This document shows positions 43,159-52,324 of a DNA stretch of 64,000 nucleotides, piece by piece. The notes below the pieces were generated by a model. The model was not told the DNA's origin and ran no database searches. It saw only the letters and a program-made list of their open reading frames with translations. The stretch comes from Halolamina pelagica (GTDB lineage Archaea; Halobacteriota; Halobacteria; Halobacteriales; Haloferacaceae). How positions within the stretch are numbered: position 1 is the stretch's first letter; each line of letters begins with the position of its first letter. The stretch is taken from positions 1 to 64,000 of the forward strand of contig NZ_FOXI01000001.1 of the NCBI RefSeq assembly GCF_900115675.1, given 5' to 3'. The position numbers and the translations under genes are program-made.

Positions 43159-43330
43159 CTGGGGGCCGGAACTCGAGTAGAAGAGCGGGACCTGCCTCCC
43201 CGTGACCTAATGTACCGTGACGGGCCTCGGGGGTGTGAATTCGTCCGCCGTAGCCGTCGTCGCGGCGCTCACCGACTTGCGGCTCCCGTTCGCTCCCTCT
43301 CAGGGACTGCCGAGCGACGTGCGACCTTAC

Positions 43331-43882
43331 TCAGTTCATCGACTCCTGGATCTCGTCGCCCCGGTCACCGGCGACGACGCCGTCCCCGGTCTCGACGTAC
43401 ACGTCGTCGGCGAACCCCTCCGCGGCGTGGGGGTGCTCCGGATCGTCGAGTTTCCCCGGCGTCGAGGGCGCGTCGGGGATCTCGCGGTCGCGGAACTCCC
43501 CCAGCGGCTCGTCGATGGTGATGTCGTGGGCCTCGAAGAACTCGGCGTAGCGGTCGTAGTGCTCCGCCACCTCGTCGACCGGGAACTCCATCATCTCCGT
43601 CCAGCCGTGGTTGTAGAAGTCGAAGTTCGCCTGCAGGTGGGTGATCTCGCGGGCCTCGGCCTCGGGGTAGCCGGCCGAGAGCGCGGCGAGGTAGGTCGCC
43701 ATCGTGCAGTCGAAGAAGGCCTCCATGTGGGGCTCGCGCTCCTCGCGGGCGCCCTCCTCGGCGCGGTCGCCGAACACGTCGACGTGGAGATCGACCAGTT
43801 TCTCGTTCATCTTCTCCCCGACGACCGGCATGGTCAGCGCCTGCTTCGCCGCGAAGTGGCGAACGTTCTGGCGGAGCTTCAT
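43331..43882 (-). CDS. Haloarchaeal conserved protein (DUF6149-like)
   Basis: A 183-residue protein that I recognise only as a haloarchaeal conserved family, probably DUF6149. It is predicted helical in the first 120 residues (KLRQNVRHFAAKQALTMPVV; THLQANFDFYNHGWTEMMEF) and disordered and acidic at the end. No signal peptide or membrane helix is seen. A function cannot be suggested. It is divergent from the FAD oxidoreductase at 44002. Confidence 0.8.
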   Translation of the reverse strand: MKLRQNVRHFAAKQALTMPVVGEKMNEKLVDLHVDVFGDRAEEGAREEREPHMEAFFDCTMATYLAALSAGYPEAEAREITHLQANFDFYNHGWTEMMEFPVDEVAEHYDRYAEFFEAHDITIDEPLGEFRDREIPDAPSTPGKLDDPEHPHAAEGFADDVYVETGDGVVAGDRGDEIQESMN

Positions 43883-44001
43883 CGATCGAACGTCGCGGCG
43901 CGACGGCCTTCAACCCTCCGAGAGTGCGAGATGTGGGTACGGTTCCCCTACCGAAAACCGTATGGCAACCCACATTAACCCCCACTGCCAAACTGGTGGC
44001 C

Positions 44002-45246
44002 ATGAGCGAATCGTTCGTGATCATCGGCGATGGGGTCGCTGGGAGTTCGGCGGCGGAGACGTTACGGGAGAACGCTCCGGACGCCGACATCACGGTCATC
44101 ACCGACGAGGGGGAAGCTCTCTACAACCGCATCCTGATCAAGGAGTTCGCGAAGGGGAAGCTCCCCGAAGCCCCAATCTCCATCCACGACGAGGAGTGGT
44201 ACGCCGAGCGGGACATCGACCTCCGGCTCAACACGCTCGTCGTCGACATCGACACCGACGGCCACTCCGTCACGAGCCACCAGGGCGACACCTACGAGTA
44301 CGACAAACTCCTGATCGCCACCGGCGGGACGCCCGCGCAGCTCCCGGTCGACAACTCCGACGCCGAGGGCGTCCACCACTTCTGGACGTTCGAGGACGCC
44401 CGGGGTATCAAGGCCGACGTGGAGGCGGCCGACACCGGCGTCATCGTCGGCGCGGGGCTACTGGGCATCGACTTCGCGGCCATCTGTGGCGCGCAGGACG
44501 TCGACGCCAACTACCTGATGCGGGGCAACGCGTGGTGGCGCTACGCGCTGAGCGAGGACGGTGCCGAGATCATCCACGACGCGCTGCGGGAGCGGGGTGT
44601 CACGCCCGTCTTCGACTCCGGCGTCGACCACTTCGAGGTCGACGACGACGGCCACGTCGACAGCGCGATCGACCCCAACGGCGAGGAGTACGACGCCGAC
44701 TTCGTCGGGGTCGCGATCGGGCTGGACATCAACACCGAGATCCTCCGCGGGACCGGCCTGGAGTACGACGGCCAGGGAATCGTCGTCGACGAGTACATGC
44801 GGACCAACCTCGACGACGTGTACGCGGCGGGGGACTGCACCAAGTTCGACGACCTAATCCTGGGCGAGCAGGCCCAGAACGGCGCGTGGGGCTCGGCGAA
44901 GGCCCAGGGCGAGTGCGCGGCGAAGAACATGCTCGACTACGGCGACGACGAGTTCCGCTGGGTCTCCTCGTACTCGATCACGCACTTCGACTTCCCGTTC
45001 CTCTCCTTCGGTCACCCGACGATGGGCGACGACAGCGTCGAGCGGAAGTACTCCGACACGGAGTGGCGCCGCCTGGCGCTCAAGGACGGCCGCATCGTCG
45101 GCGGCGTCCTGATCGGCGACCTCGCGCCCCAGTCGGCGTACAAGCAGCTGATGCGTGAGGGCACCCACGTCGGCAACGAGAAGGAGACGCTGGTCGAGAA
45201 GTCCTTCAGCGTCGACGATCTGGAAGCCCCCGTCGCGGACGACTGA
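44002..45246 (+). CDS. NAD(P)/FAD-dependent pyridine nucleotide-disulfide-type oxidoreductase
   Basis: A 414-residue flavoprotein resembling rubredoxin reductases and the N-terminal half of nitrite reductase large subunits. FAD motif GDGVAGSSAAETLREN (residue 9 on), ATGG at about 110, NAD motif VIVGAGLLGIDFAAIC near 152, and the second FAD motif VYAAGDCTKFDD. The GEALYNRILIKEFAKGKL segment is typical of the NirB/Nasd-like group. No CxxC redox pair is present, so electrons probably go to a separate acceptor protein. ATG at 44002 selected, following ACATTAACCC. Confidence 0.9.
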   Translation: MSESFVIIGDGVAGSSAAETLRENAPDADITVITDEGEALYNRILIKEFAKGKLPEAPISIHDEEWYAERDIDLRLNTLVVDIDTDGHSVTSHQGDTYEYDKLLIATGGTPAQLPVDNSDAEGVHHFWTFEDARGIKADVEAADTGVIVGAGLLGIDFAAICGAQDVDANYLMRGNAWWRYALSEDGAEIIHDALRERGVTPVFDSGVDHFEVDDDGHVDSAIDPNGEEYDADFVGVAIGLDINTEILRGTGLEYDGQGIVVDEYMRTNLDDVYAAGDCTKFDDLILGEQAQNGAWGSAKAQGECAAKNMLDYGDDEFRWVSSYSITHFDFPFLSFGHPTMGDDSVERKYSDTEWRRLALKDGRIVGGVLIGDLAPQSAYKQLMREGTHVGNEKETLVEKSFSVDDLEAPVADD

Positions 45247-45306
45247 TCCTCACGGTGAGGGCTACCGTGACGGACGACTGATACACCGATCGCGGATCGC
45301 GACCGC

Positions 45307-45344
45307 GAGCGACCTCCGTGTCGCCCGTCGGAGCCTTTGCCGTG
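45307..45344 (+). repeat. Imperfect direct repeat, copy 1
   Basis: Begins GAGCGACCTCCGTGTCGC, identical for 18 bases to copy 2 at 45905-45942, and ends TTGCCGTG against TGCCGTG. The GCGAC...GTCGC part can form a small hairpin. The two copies flank the gene at 45464-45883. Confidence 0.6.
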
Positions 45345-45463
45345 ATCGCGTCGCAACGCTATTCCTTCCGTCACGGCGACGACTTCTCCGGCGAACGACT
45401 GCCTGCCAACTCGCGCGCTGACGACACCGAAGTCGTTTTGCGGAGACCGCCCCCAGTGCGGGT

Positions 45464-45883
45464 ATGGACTCCGGCGGCTCCTCCGACATGACGCTCGCGT
45501 TCGAACTGGACGCGCTGAAGTCGCTCGTCGACCCCAACGCGGTGTTCAACGACGCCCGCGGGTGGACGAGCTACGTCGGCGTGGTGAGCGACAAACCCAC
45601 CTACGTCGTCACCAACTTCACGCGAAAGGAGCGCATCCGACAGGACTTCTTCTCGGGCCCCCGCGGCGTCGAGGAGAGCCTGGAGAACGTGAAACGCCAG
45701 TTCGACACCGAGCGCCACGTGTTCGTCGGTACCGACGAGGCGCACCGCGAGCAGGCGGAGGCGACCGGCTGGGAGTACCTCCCGCTCGACGACGCCGCCG
45801 AGGCGGCGGGGTGGGAGCGGGCCGAGGAGGGGGACGAGACCGACCACTTCGAGGAAGGCGAGCAGCGCGACGACTGGCCATAG
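45464..45883 (+). CDS. Haloarchaeal conserved protein of unknown function
   Basis: A 139-residue acidic protein. The first 100 residues look folded (LAFELDALKSLVDPNAVFND, TSYVGVVSDKPTYVVTNFTR, RQFDTERHVFVGTDEAHREQ) and resemble a haloarchaeal DUF family whose number I cannot recall with certainty; the last 35 residues are Glu/Asp-rich and probably disordered. No catalytic motif is seen. An internal ATG at residue 9 (MTLAFELD) is an equally likely start because homologous regions begin there. It is flanked by direct repeats. Confidence 0.72.
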   Translation: MDSGGSSDMTLAFELDALKSLVDPNAVFNDARGWTSYVGVVSDKPTYVVTNFTRKERIRQDFFSGPRGVEESLENVKRQFDTERHVFVGTDEAHREQAEATGWEYLPLDDAAEAAGWERAEEGDETDHFEEGEQRDDWP

Positions 45884-45904
45884 CCAGCCACGGCTCACGA
45901 ACTG

Positions 45905-45942
45905 GAGCGACCTCCGTGTCGCTCCCACGAGCCTGTGCCGTG
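45905..45942 (+). repeat. Imperfect direct repeat, copy 2
   Basis: Second copy of the 38-base repeat at 45307-45344. It is followed by further short repeats of the CCGTGGC / GCCACGG type (45888-46020) and a GCGCGC-rich stretch, giving a repeat-dense gap before mptA. Confidence 0.6.
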
Positions 45943-46117
45943 GCTGTGCCGTAGCCAATCACGGCTCTCGACCGACGCCGACGACGGTCGGCGTCTGGGA
46001 GACTTGCCGTGGCTTGGTCGTAGCTAACGACCGCTCGCGGCACTCCTTACACGCGCGTGCGCCGCGCGCGTGCCGCTTTCAACAACACTAATCGCCCCGG
46101 GGGACAGAGTGCTGGTA

Positions 46118-47041
46118 ATGAGTCACCAGCTTCCGGACGTGCAGGCCGACGAGCCCGACGTGACCGTGGGGCTGAGTCAGGTCGGCGTCACCGGAGTCGA
46201 GAAGCTCGTCGAACTCGAGGGCGACGACCGACCGTACGTGCTGACCGCGGAGTTCTCCGTCTACGTCGACCTCCCCAGCCGTCGCAAGGGGATCGACATG
46301 AGCCGGAACATGGAGGTCATCGACGAGGTGCTCGAGGACGCCGTCGACGGGGAGACCGACCGCGTCGAGGCGCTCTGTGGCGAGGCGGCCGAGCGCCTGC
46401 TGGCCAAACACGAGTACACCACCACCGCCGAAGTGCAGATGGAGGCGGAGTGGATGCTCAAGGAGGAGACGCCCGCAAGCGGCCGGCCCACCCAGAGCAC
46501 CGTCGACATCATCGCCTCCGCGACCGCCACCGAGGAGGGGATCGAGGAGGAGATCGGCTGCCGCGTCACGGGGATGACGGTCTGTCCCTGCTCGCAGGGG
46601 ATGTCCGAGTCCCGTGCCCGAGACACGCTCGCGGAGCTGGGCGTCGACGACGAGACCGCCGAGGCGTTCCTCGACGAGGTGCCCCAGCCCGGCCACTCCC
46701 AGCGCGGCCACGCGACGCTGACGGTCACCCAGGACACCGAGCCCGAGGTCGACCTGATGGAGCTGATCGAGATCGCGCGGGACAGCATGAGCGCCCGGAT
46801 CTACAACATGGCCAAGCGCCCGGACGAGGACCACATGACCTACGCGGCTCACGCGAACGCGAAGTTCGTCGAGGACTGCGTGCGCTCGCTGGCCGAGGGG
46901 GTCGTCGACGCCTACCCCGACCTCGACGACGAGGCGGTCATCCACGTGAAGCAGGAGAACGACGAGTCGATCCACCAGCACGACGCCGTCGCCGAGCGCG
47001 AGGTCGCGATGGCGCGGCTCCGCGAGGAGCTCGCGGCCTAA
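46118..47041 (+). CDS. mptA: GTP cyclohydrolase MptA (archaeal type)
   Basis: Iron-dependent GTP cyclohydrolase that makes 7,8-dihydroneopterin 2',3'-cyclic phosphate, the first step of archaeal pterin/folate synthesis; in haloarchaea it also supplies the archaeosine route. The 307-residue protein has the family blocks [35 protein letters not shown] (Cys and Glu ligands region) and [17 protein letters not shown] at 46118, where the family N-terminus starts. Its tail overlaps the convergent TrmB gene by four bases. Confidence 0.95.
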   Translation: MSHQLPDVQADEPDVTVGLSQVGVTGVEKLVELEGDDRPYVLTAEFSVYVDLPSRRKGIDMSRNMEVIDEVLEDAVDGETDRVEALCGEAAERLLAKHEYTTTAEVQMEAEWMLKEETPASGRPTQSTVDIIASATATEEGIEEEIGCRVTGMTVCPCSQGMSESRARDTLAELGVDDETAEAFLDEVPQPGHSQRGHATLTVTQDTEPEVDLMELIEIARDSMSARIYNMAKRPDEDHMTYAAHANAKFVEDCVRSLAEGVVDAYPDLDDEAVIHVKQENDESIHQHDAVAEREVAMARLREELAA

Positions 47042-47844
47042 TCCGTCGTCAACGGCTCCGCGTCGTCCCACCGCGGGTCGAACGTCTCCCGAACGTCGGC
47101 GGTGAACGCCCGATCCTTCAGGTCGAGCATCGCGAACGGGTCACGCGGCGTCAGCGGGTTGGGGATCTCGATGCACGCCTCCACGCCGTCGATCAGGTGG
47201 AACGAGCCGCTGACCTGCTCGGTCGTGCGCACCTCGAAGGCCGGGTGGTCGGCCAGTTCCTTCTCGTAGCGTTTCAACACCGTGTTCGGCAGCGTCTCGA
47301 TCAGCTCCGGGCCGAGCAGCACGTCGACCTCGGCGCCCCGTTCGAGCGCGCGCTGGAGCGCCGCCGCCACCTCGTCGCCGTACTCGCCCACGTCGAACTG
47401 CGGGGTCGGGCCGCCCGCGACGGTGATCACGTGCTCGCTGGCGGTGTCGAGACGCTCCAGCAGGAGATCGGCGCTCTCCTCGGGGCCGACGACGGCGGTC
47501 CAGAACCCCTCCTCGGTGGGGACGCCGGCCTCGAGGTCGCCCTCCAGTTCGTCGACGGCGGCCTCGTACTGGGACTCCTGCTCCGATAACTCGTCGCGTT
47601 TGGCCTCCAGCAGGCGGTCCAGCGCGGCCTCGGGCTCGACGGCGACGTACTTCTTGGGCCGGCTCGCGGCCTGACTCCGTGCCAGCCCCCGCCGTTCCAG
47701 ATCCTTCAGCACGTCGTACACCCGGCCCATGGGGACGTCACTGGACTTCGAGAGCTCCTTCGCCGTACTGGGAGAGTCGTCCAGCAGCGCCCGGTAGGCC
47801 CGGGCTTCGTACTCCGAGAGCCCGAGATCACGCAAGCTTGCCAT
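47038..47844 (-). CDS. TrmB family transcriptional regulator
   Basis: A 268-residue TrmB-type regulator. Wing-HTH at about 1-70 ([20 protein letters not shown], then [20 protein letters not shown]), a coiled-coil dimer segment about 90-120 ([20 protein letters not shown]), and a C-terminal effector domain with [15 protein letters not shown]. The target genes are not evident; it is convergent with mptA and upstream of no transporter here. The ATG at 47842-47844 was taken; a GTG two codons upstream is possible. Confidence 0.9.
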   Translation of the reverse strand: MASLRDLGLSEYEARAYRALLDDSPSTAKELSKSSDVPMGRVYDVLKDLERRGLARSQAASRPKKYVAVEPEAALDRLLEAKRDELSEQESQYEAAVDELEGDLEAGVPTEEGFWTAVVGPEESADLLLERLDTASEHVITVAGGPTPQFDVGEYGDEVAAALQRALERGAEVDVLLGPELIETLPNTVLKRYEKELADHPAFEVRTTEQVSGSFHLIDGVEACIEIPNPLTPRDPFAMLDLKDRAFTADVRETFDPRWDDAEPLTTD

Positions 47845-47922
47845 GACCACCTCTCACACGCCGGTACCTCAAAAACTCACCGGACGTTTACTCGTGAAGA
47901 CTGTTTCGTCGAGTTTTCTTAA

Positions 47923-49554
47923 CTACTCCCGCTGGGCGACGCGCTCCATCAGCGCCTCGGGGTCGCTCGCGGTCCCGTCGACGCCGACGACGCGTGCGGT
48001 CCCACGGTCGAGATCCGGCGCGATCGACTCGTCGGCGTCGGGGACGACCACCTTCTCGTGGTCCGCGACCCGGAGCGCAGCGCGGTGGAGGTCGCTCCCG
48101 GGGTCGTCGGCGACGGCGACGGTCAGTGGATCGTGGACGAGTCGGCTCGCCGCCGTTCCGTACTCCGCGACCTGCACGCCGACGCGGTGGGAGGCGCCGG
48201 CGAAGGCGCCGACGGTCTCGCGGGCGATCTCGCGGTACGACTCCTCGCCGGTCAGCGTCGCGAGGTCGACCAGCGCGTTCGCCATCGCGGCGTTGCCGTC
48301 CAGCGGCCGCAGCGGGCGGTCGAGAAGTCCGGGGCCCTCGATGGGCCCGTCGCGGAACGAGCCGTCCGCGTGGAGCGTCTCGATCGCGTGGTCGGCGACC
48401 GTGCTGGCCACGTCGGCGCCGTAGCCGAGGACCTGCTCGGCGCGGGTGAACGCGCCGACGACGGCGGCGATGTCGGAGAGTACGTCACGCGGGCCGGTCC
48501 GTCCGCGCTCCCGGAAGTGGACCACGGACCCGTGTTCGAGCAGGTCGCGCTCGAGGTAGTCGAGCACGCGGTCGGCGTACTCGCGGGCCCGCTCGTCGTC
48601 GGTGTAGCCGTGGTAGGTGAGCAGCGCGTCGGCCGCGAGCGCGTTGCCGCCGGCGTAGGCCGTGAGGTCGGTCCGGGGCGAGCGGTCGTTCGCCCGTTCC
48701 GCGGCGTCCTTCCGCCAGTACTCCGCGCCCTCGCCAGGCCCCTGACTGCCGCCGACCGCGACGCCGGCCCAGAGGTCGTCGGTGAGGAACTCGACGGTCG
48801 ACGCTGCGGGTTCCCGGTAGACCTCCTCGCCGGTGTAGACGTAGGCGTGAGCGAACGCCCGGAGCAGGGTCGCGTTCGTGTCCAGCAGTTTCGCGTGGTG
48901 GATGTCGCCCCAGTCCTGGCGGCCAGCGTAGCGGAAGAAGCCGCCGGCGACCTCGTCGTGGAGGTGATCCCGGACGGCGTCGAGGCTGCGGAGCGCTTGG
49001 TCGCGCTCGCGTTTGAGCGCGAACTCGACGGTGCGGGCCAGGGGGAACTTCGCGTTCTGCCCCCACCCGGCGAACCGCTCGTCGAACTTCTCGCCGAGCT
49101 GGCCGGCCAGCTGCTCCTCGATCGCGGCGTCGACCTCGCCCGCGGGCGGGAGGTCGCCCGAGAGCGCGCGCGGGACGCGGCCGGCGTCGTCGCCCTTCTC
49201 GGCGTAGTTCTCGGCGACGCGATCCAGCACCTGGCGCATCCCGTCCGGCGCGAGCGCGGTGGCCGTCGAGAGCACCTCGCCGTCCGGGGTGAGGAACACG
49301 GTGGAGGGGAAGCCGCCGGCGGCGTAGCGCTCGCGCACCCGCGGGTGGCGGTCGGCGTCGACGCGGATCGGGACGAACCGGTCGTTGACGTTGGCCGCGA
49401 TGTTGGGGTCGGCGTAGGTGGTGGCGTCCATCTCGTGGCAGTCCACACACCACGTCGTCGAGAGCGAGAGCAGTACGGGAACGGCGCGCTCGCGGGCCTC
49501 GTCGAAGGCGTCCTGGCCCCACTGACGCCACTCGACGCGGGTCTCCTCTTGCAT
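47923..49554 (-). CDS. DUF255 thioredoxin-like protein (YyaL family)
   Basis: A 543-residue protein of the YyaL/spermatogenesis-associated-20 family. The N-terminal thioredoxin-like domain (about 1-120) has a WCVDCHEMD motif with Cys36 and Cys39, and the cis-proline region GGFPSTVFL. The rest is an (alpha/alpha)6-barrel-like glycosidase-fold region (RYAGRQDWGDIHHAKLLDTN). It is shorter than the usual 650-700 residues of the family. Role unknown; a redox function for the CxxC is suggested by similarity only. Confidence 0.9.
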   Translation of the reverse strand: MQEETRVEWRQWGQDAFDEARERAVPVLLSLSTTWCVDCHEMDATTYADPNIAANVNDRFVPIRVDADRHPRVRERYAAGGFPSTVFLTPDGEVLSTATALAPDGMRQVLDRVAENYAEKGDDAGRVPRALSGDLPPAGEVDAAIEEQLAGQLGEKFDERFAGWGQNAKFPLARTVEFALKRERDQALRSLDAVRDHLHDEVAGGFFRYAGRQDWGDIHHAKLLDTNATLLRAFAHAYVYTGEEVYREPAASTVEFLTDDLWAGVAVGGSQGPGEGAEYWRKDAAERANDRSPRTDLTAYAGGNALAADALLTYHGYTDDERAREYADRVLDYLERDLLEHGSVVHFRERGRTGPRDVLSDIAAVVGAFTRAEQVLGYGADVASTVADHAIETLHADGSFRDGPIEGPGLLDRPLRPLDGNAAMANALVDLATLTGEESYREIARETVGAFAGASHRVGVQVAEYGTAASRLVHDPLTVAVADDPGSDLHRAALRVADHEKVVVPDADESIAPDLDRGTARVVGVDGTASDPEALMERVAQRE

Positions 49555-49706
49555 GGCTTAGGGTGGGGGTGTTCCGGGGTAAAGCGTGTCGGAGGCGGGA
49601 CCGGGGAACCCGAAGGAGCGGAGGCAAGCAGCCTCGGTACGTCGACCGGTGGGCGGAGCGACCCGCGAACGGCGGCCTTTTAGCCCGCCAGCCCCCTCCC
49701 TCGACC

Positions 49707-50222
49707 ATGTCGAACGCAGGCGTCGGGCGGCTGGAGCTCCCGTGTGGCCAGACGGTCGCGCTCACGTCGCTCGACCTCGGGATGCGCGAACTCGACTGTG
49801 ACTGCGGGGACTCCCACGGCGTCGTGATGGACATGCACCCCCCGACACGGTTCTTCCCGGAGTTCCTGGTGGAGACCCTCGACGACGTGGTCGAGACGAC
49901 CAGCGAGGAGATGCCGGACTTCGGGACCCCCCACCTGATGGGAATGGTGATGGAGGAGTTCCCCGAACGGATCGCCGTCGCCGACGCGACGGACGAGGGC
50001 GACGTGGGCTTCGCGATGGTGTGGATCACCGACTTCGACGCCCGGCGGCTCCACGAGGTGATCGTGGAACTGGTCGTCGAGATGATGGAGCACGCCGTCT
50101 CCCACGCCGAGAGCGACCGCGCGCTGACCGAGTTCGAGGAGCAGATGCTGGAGTTCGACGTGACCGAGTTCGTCGACCAGTACCGCGACGAGCGTGACCT
50201 CGATCCGGAACCGTACGTCTAA
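49707..50222 (+). CDS. Haloarchaeal conserved protein (DUF5815-like)
   Basis: A 171-residue acidic haloarchaeal protein, probably DUF5815. An N-terminal Cys-rich element (ELPCGQTVALTSLD, then ELDCDCGDSHGVVMD) may bind zinc. The middle is FGTPHLMGMVMEEFPERIAV, and the C-terminal helices HEVIVELVVEMMEHAVSHAES are amphipathic. No known function. ATG at 49707; the frame upstream is arginine-rich and excluded. Confidence 0.78.
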   Translation: MSNAGVGRLELPCGQTVALTSLDLGMRELDCDCGDSHGVVMDMHPPTRFFPEFLVETLDDVVETTSEEMPDFGTPHLMGMVMEEFPERIAVADATDEGDVGFAMVWITDFDARRLHEVIVELVVEMMEHAVSHAESDRALTEFEEQMLEFDVTEFVDQYRDERDLDPEPYV

Positions 50223-50348
50223 CTGATCGCGGTACTGCCCCACGGGCGATGCTGCCCCCGCGATGGATACTCACGGTCCGCAGCCGGGCTTTCTTACTCC
50301 GCGGGAATCGCCACAACCGCTTTGCGCTCGCTCTGCCTCCTCCCGACC

Positions 50349-50672
50349 ATGCAGCTCGGACTGATCCTGGAGACGAACGATCCGGAACGGGTTTGGAACG
50401 CGTTTCGACTGGCGAACACGGCGCTCGACGCGGGCCACTCGGTGGAGACGTTCCTCCTCGGGGACGGCGTCGACGCGCCCGACCTCGACCACGAGAAGTT
50501 CAACCCCCACGGGGTGATGCGCAAGTACACGAACGACGGCGGAACGCTGTTGGCGTGTGGCACCTGCCTGGACTCGCGGGACATCGAACCGGACGACCTC
50601 CGACCGCGGTCGACGATGGCGGACTGCTTACGAGTCGTCGAGGACGCCGACGAACTGCTCACGATCGGGTGA
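50349..50672 (+). CDS. DsrE/TusD-like sulfur-relay family protein
   Basis: A 107-residue DsrE-family protein. Beta-1 is MQLGLILETNDPERVWNAFR, followed by the ANTALDAGHSVETFLLGDGV helix-strand pair and the cysteine motif LACGTCLDSRDI. DsrE/TusD proteins pass sulfur as persulfide on a conserved Cys; here two Cys lie in CGTC. It stands alone, without the DsrF/DsrH partners, so a role in tRNA thiolation or sulfur oxidation is only a possibility. The ATG at 50349 follows the start of the family's first strand. Confidence 0.85.
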   Translation: MQLGLILETNDPERVWNAFRLANTALDAGHSVETFLLGDGVDAPDLDHEKFNPHGVMRKYTNDGGTLLACGTCLDSRDIEPDDLRPRSTMADCLRVVEDADELLTIG

Positions 50673-50802
50673 CCGACGCCGGTGCCGCTGATGAGGACGT
50701 CCGAACGGTACGCAACCGAACCGAGGGAGTCACCGAAAACGGTGGGCCACGGGCTACATCACTCGAGTGAGCAGACTTCGACAGGTACCACGAGTTCTTC
50801 GT

Positions 50803-50813
50803 CCACGTTTATG
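50803..50813 (+). promoter_or_regulatory. TATA-type promoter of the transport cluster
   Basis: CCACGTTTATGC resembles an archaeal TATA box and lies about 70 bases before the CNNM-type gene at 50878. No strong ribosome-binding site follows; the leader is A-rich near the start codon. Confidence 0.4.
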
Positions 50814-50877
50814 CAAAGATGGGCCGCCGCCGTTCGAACGCGAAAAGTCTTGGAACTTCGAAATGAAGCGATGACCC

Positions 50878-51942
50878 ATGAACGGGCTTGAACTAGCGCT
50901 CCGCCTGTCTGCGGGCCTCTTGCTCATCCTGGCGAACGGGTTTTTCGTCGCGATCGAGTTCGCACTCACCCGCGTCCGACAGTACTCGGAATCGGAGTTC
51001 GATACGCCGGGACTACGGCGGGCATGGGCAATGACCGACGACCTCGAGATCTATCTCACGAGCTGTCAGGTCGGGATCTCCGCGACGAGCATCGCCGTCG
51101 GCATCGTGGCGGAACCAGCATTGGCGACACTGATCGCCCCGTTTTTCGAGAACACGGTGCTCGCGTCGATCGGTGCCGGTGGCATTCTCGGATTCCTCAT
51201 CATTAACCTCCTTCACCTGACTCACGGGGAACAGACCCCGACGTATCTCGGCGTCGAACGAACGAAGTTCGTCGCTCGTTACGGTGCAACACCACTCTAT
51301 TGGTTTGCCAAGGCCCTCTACCCGGTCATCTGGATCGGGGACGGCGTCGCCAAGTGGACGCTCCGACTCTTCGGCATCGAGATGACCGGCGCGTGGCTTG
51401 AAACCGAGGGCGACCGTGTCGAATCCCGGGCCGACCTCCGCCATCGGCTCGGTTCCACGCTCGAAAAGGGGGGGATAGCCGAGGAACGGAGATCGGAGAT
51501 CATCAACGCCTTCACGGTGGGTGAGCGGCCCGTGAGCGAGGTCATGACCGACCGGGAGAGCATCGTCTTCCTCTCGACGACCGCGTCCGTCGAGACCAAC
51601 CTCGAACGGATCGGTAATAGCCCCCACACGCGGTTTCCAGTGATCGGGGAGGACCCGGAGGACTTTCGCGGCATCGTCTATGTCGCAGCGGTCGTCGACA
51701 AGATAGACGAGTTGCGACGTGGCGACGTGACGTTTGAAGACGTCGCCGCAGCCCCGATGACCATCCCCAAGGACACGTACATCAGCGAAGCGGTCGATCG
51801 GTTCCAGGACGAACATCAGGAACTCGCTCTCGTGTCCGAGGAAACCGAGGGGGACATCGTCGGGTTGATCACCGCGACGGATGCTCTGGAAGCGGTGATG
51901 GGGGAAATCGAGGATCCCCTGGATCTCGAACTACGGGAGTGA
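50878..51942 (+). CDS. CNNM-type DUF21/CBS protein
   Basis: A 354-residue CNNM-family protein with a DUF21 domain (NGFFVAIEFALTRVRQYSES, then TSCQVGISATSIAVGIVAEP) and a CBS pair (VSEVMTDRESIVFLSTTASV; GDIVGLITATDALEAVMGEI). It lacks the C-terminal CorC_HlyC domain found in the paralogue at 40345-41697. The membrane segment reads LIINLLHLTHGEQTPTYLG where the usual HVVFGELAPKTFA is expected, so the conserved E-x-x-P-K is replaced by EQTPT. Probably a divalent-cation transport-associated protein. First gene of a four-gene transport neighbourhood. Confidence 0.88.
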   Translation: MNGLELALRLSAGLLLILANGFFVAIEFALTRVRQYSESEFDTPGLRRAWAMTDDLEIYLTSCQVGISATSIAVGIVAEPALATLIAPFFENTVLASIGAGGILGFLIINLLHLTHGEQTPTYLGVERTKFVARYGATPLYWFAKALYPVIWIGDGVAKWTLRLFGIEMTGAWLETEGDRVESRADLRHRLGSTLEKGGIAEERRSEIINAFTVGERPVSEVMTDRESIVFLSTTASVETNLERIGNSPHTRFPVIGEDPEDFRGIVYVAAVVDKIDELRRGDVTFEDVAAAPMTIPKDTYISEAVDRFQDEHQELALVSEETEGDIVGLITATDALEAVMGEIEDPLDLELRE

Positions 51943-52029
51943 CTCGATGCTTCGTAGTCCAACTCCCCCGTTTTCGGACGGTGGGAACGCGGCCAACTGA
52001 TTAAGTGGAAGGCTGACGGACCGGAACGT

Positions 52030-52287
52030 ATGGGCGCTCCGAGTAGCCGTCGAGTCGATGGGCACGCACTCGGGAAAGCAGTGGGTTCGCTCTGGGCCGG
52101 AGCCGTCGTCGTGCTCGGGTTGACCGCGCGTCGGGGGTGGGGTGATGAGTGGCGGGACCTCCTCTCCGACGTGTATCTGGGGTATGACCCGACGAATCAA
52201 GGATTGCTGGTCGGTGCTGTCTGGGCGTTCGCGGAGGGGTTCGTGGGGGCGTCCCTCCTCGCATGGCTGTATAACCTGTTCCGGTAA
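52030..52287 (+). CDS. Holin-like small membrane protein
   Basis: An 85-residue protein with two hydrophobic segments (about 17-32 and 58-80) around a YLGYDPTNQG loop. Its plan, W-L-L-DVYLGYDPT and a terminal FVGASLLAWLYNLF, matches a family annotated as bacteriophage holin in archaea and bacteria, though those genes sit in transport contexts and not in prophages. No phage gene is nearby, so it is more likely a small subunit or membrane protein of unknown role. Confidence 0.78.
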   Translation: MGAPSSRRVDGHALGKAVGSLWAGAVVVLGLTARRGWGDEWRDLLSDVYLGYDPTNQGLLVGAVWAFAEGFVGASLLAWLYNLFR

Positions 52288-52324
52288 TCCGAGGAGTAGA
52301 CCGAACGACTGACCAGGACATCCT

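Noticed and set aside
52030-52287. Prophage, from the holin-like gene
   Set aside because: No terminase, capsid, integrase or lysis gene is nearby, and this family occurs outside phages.
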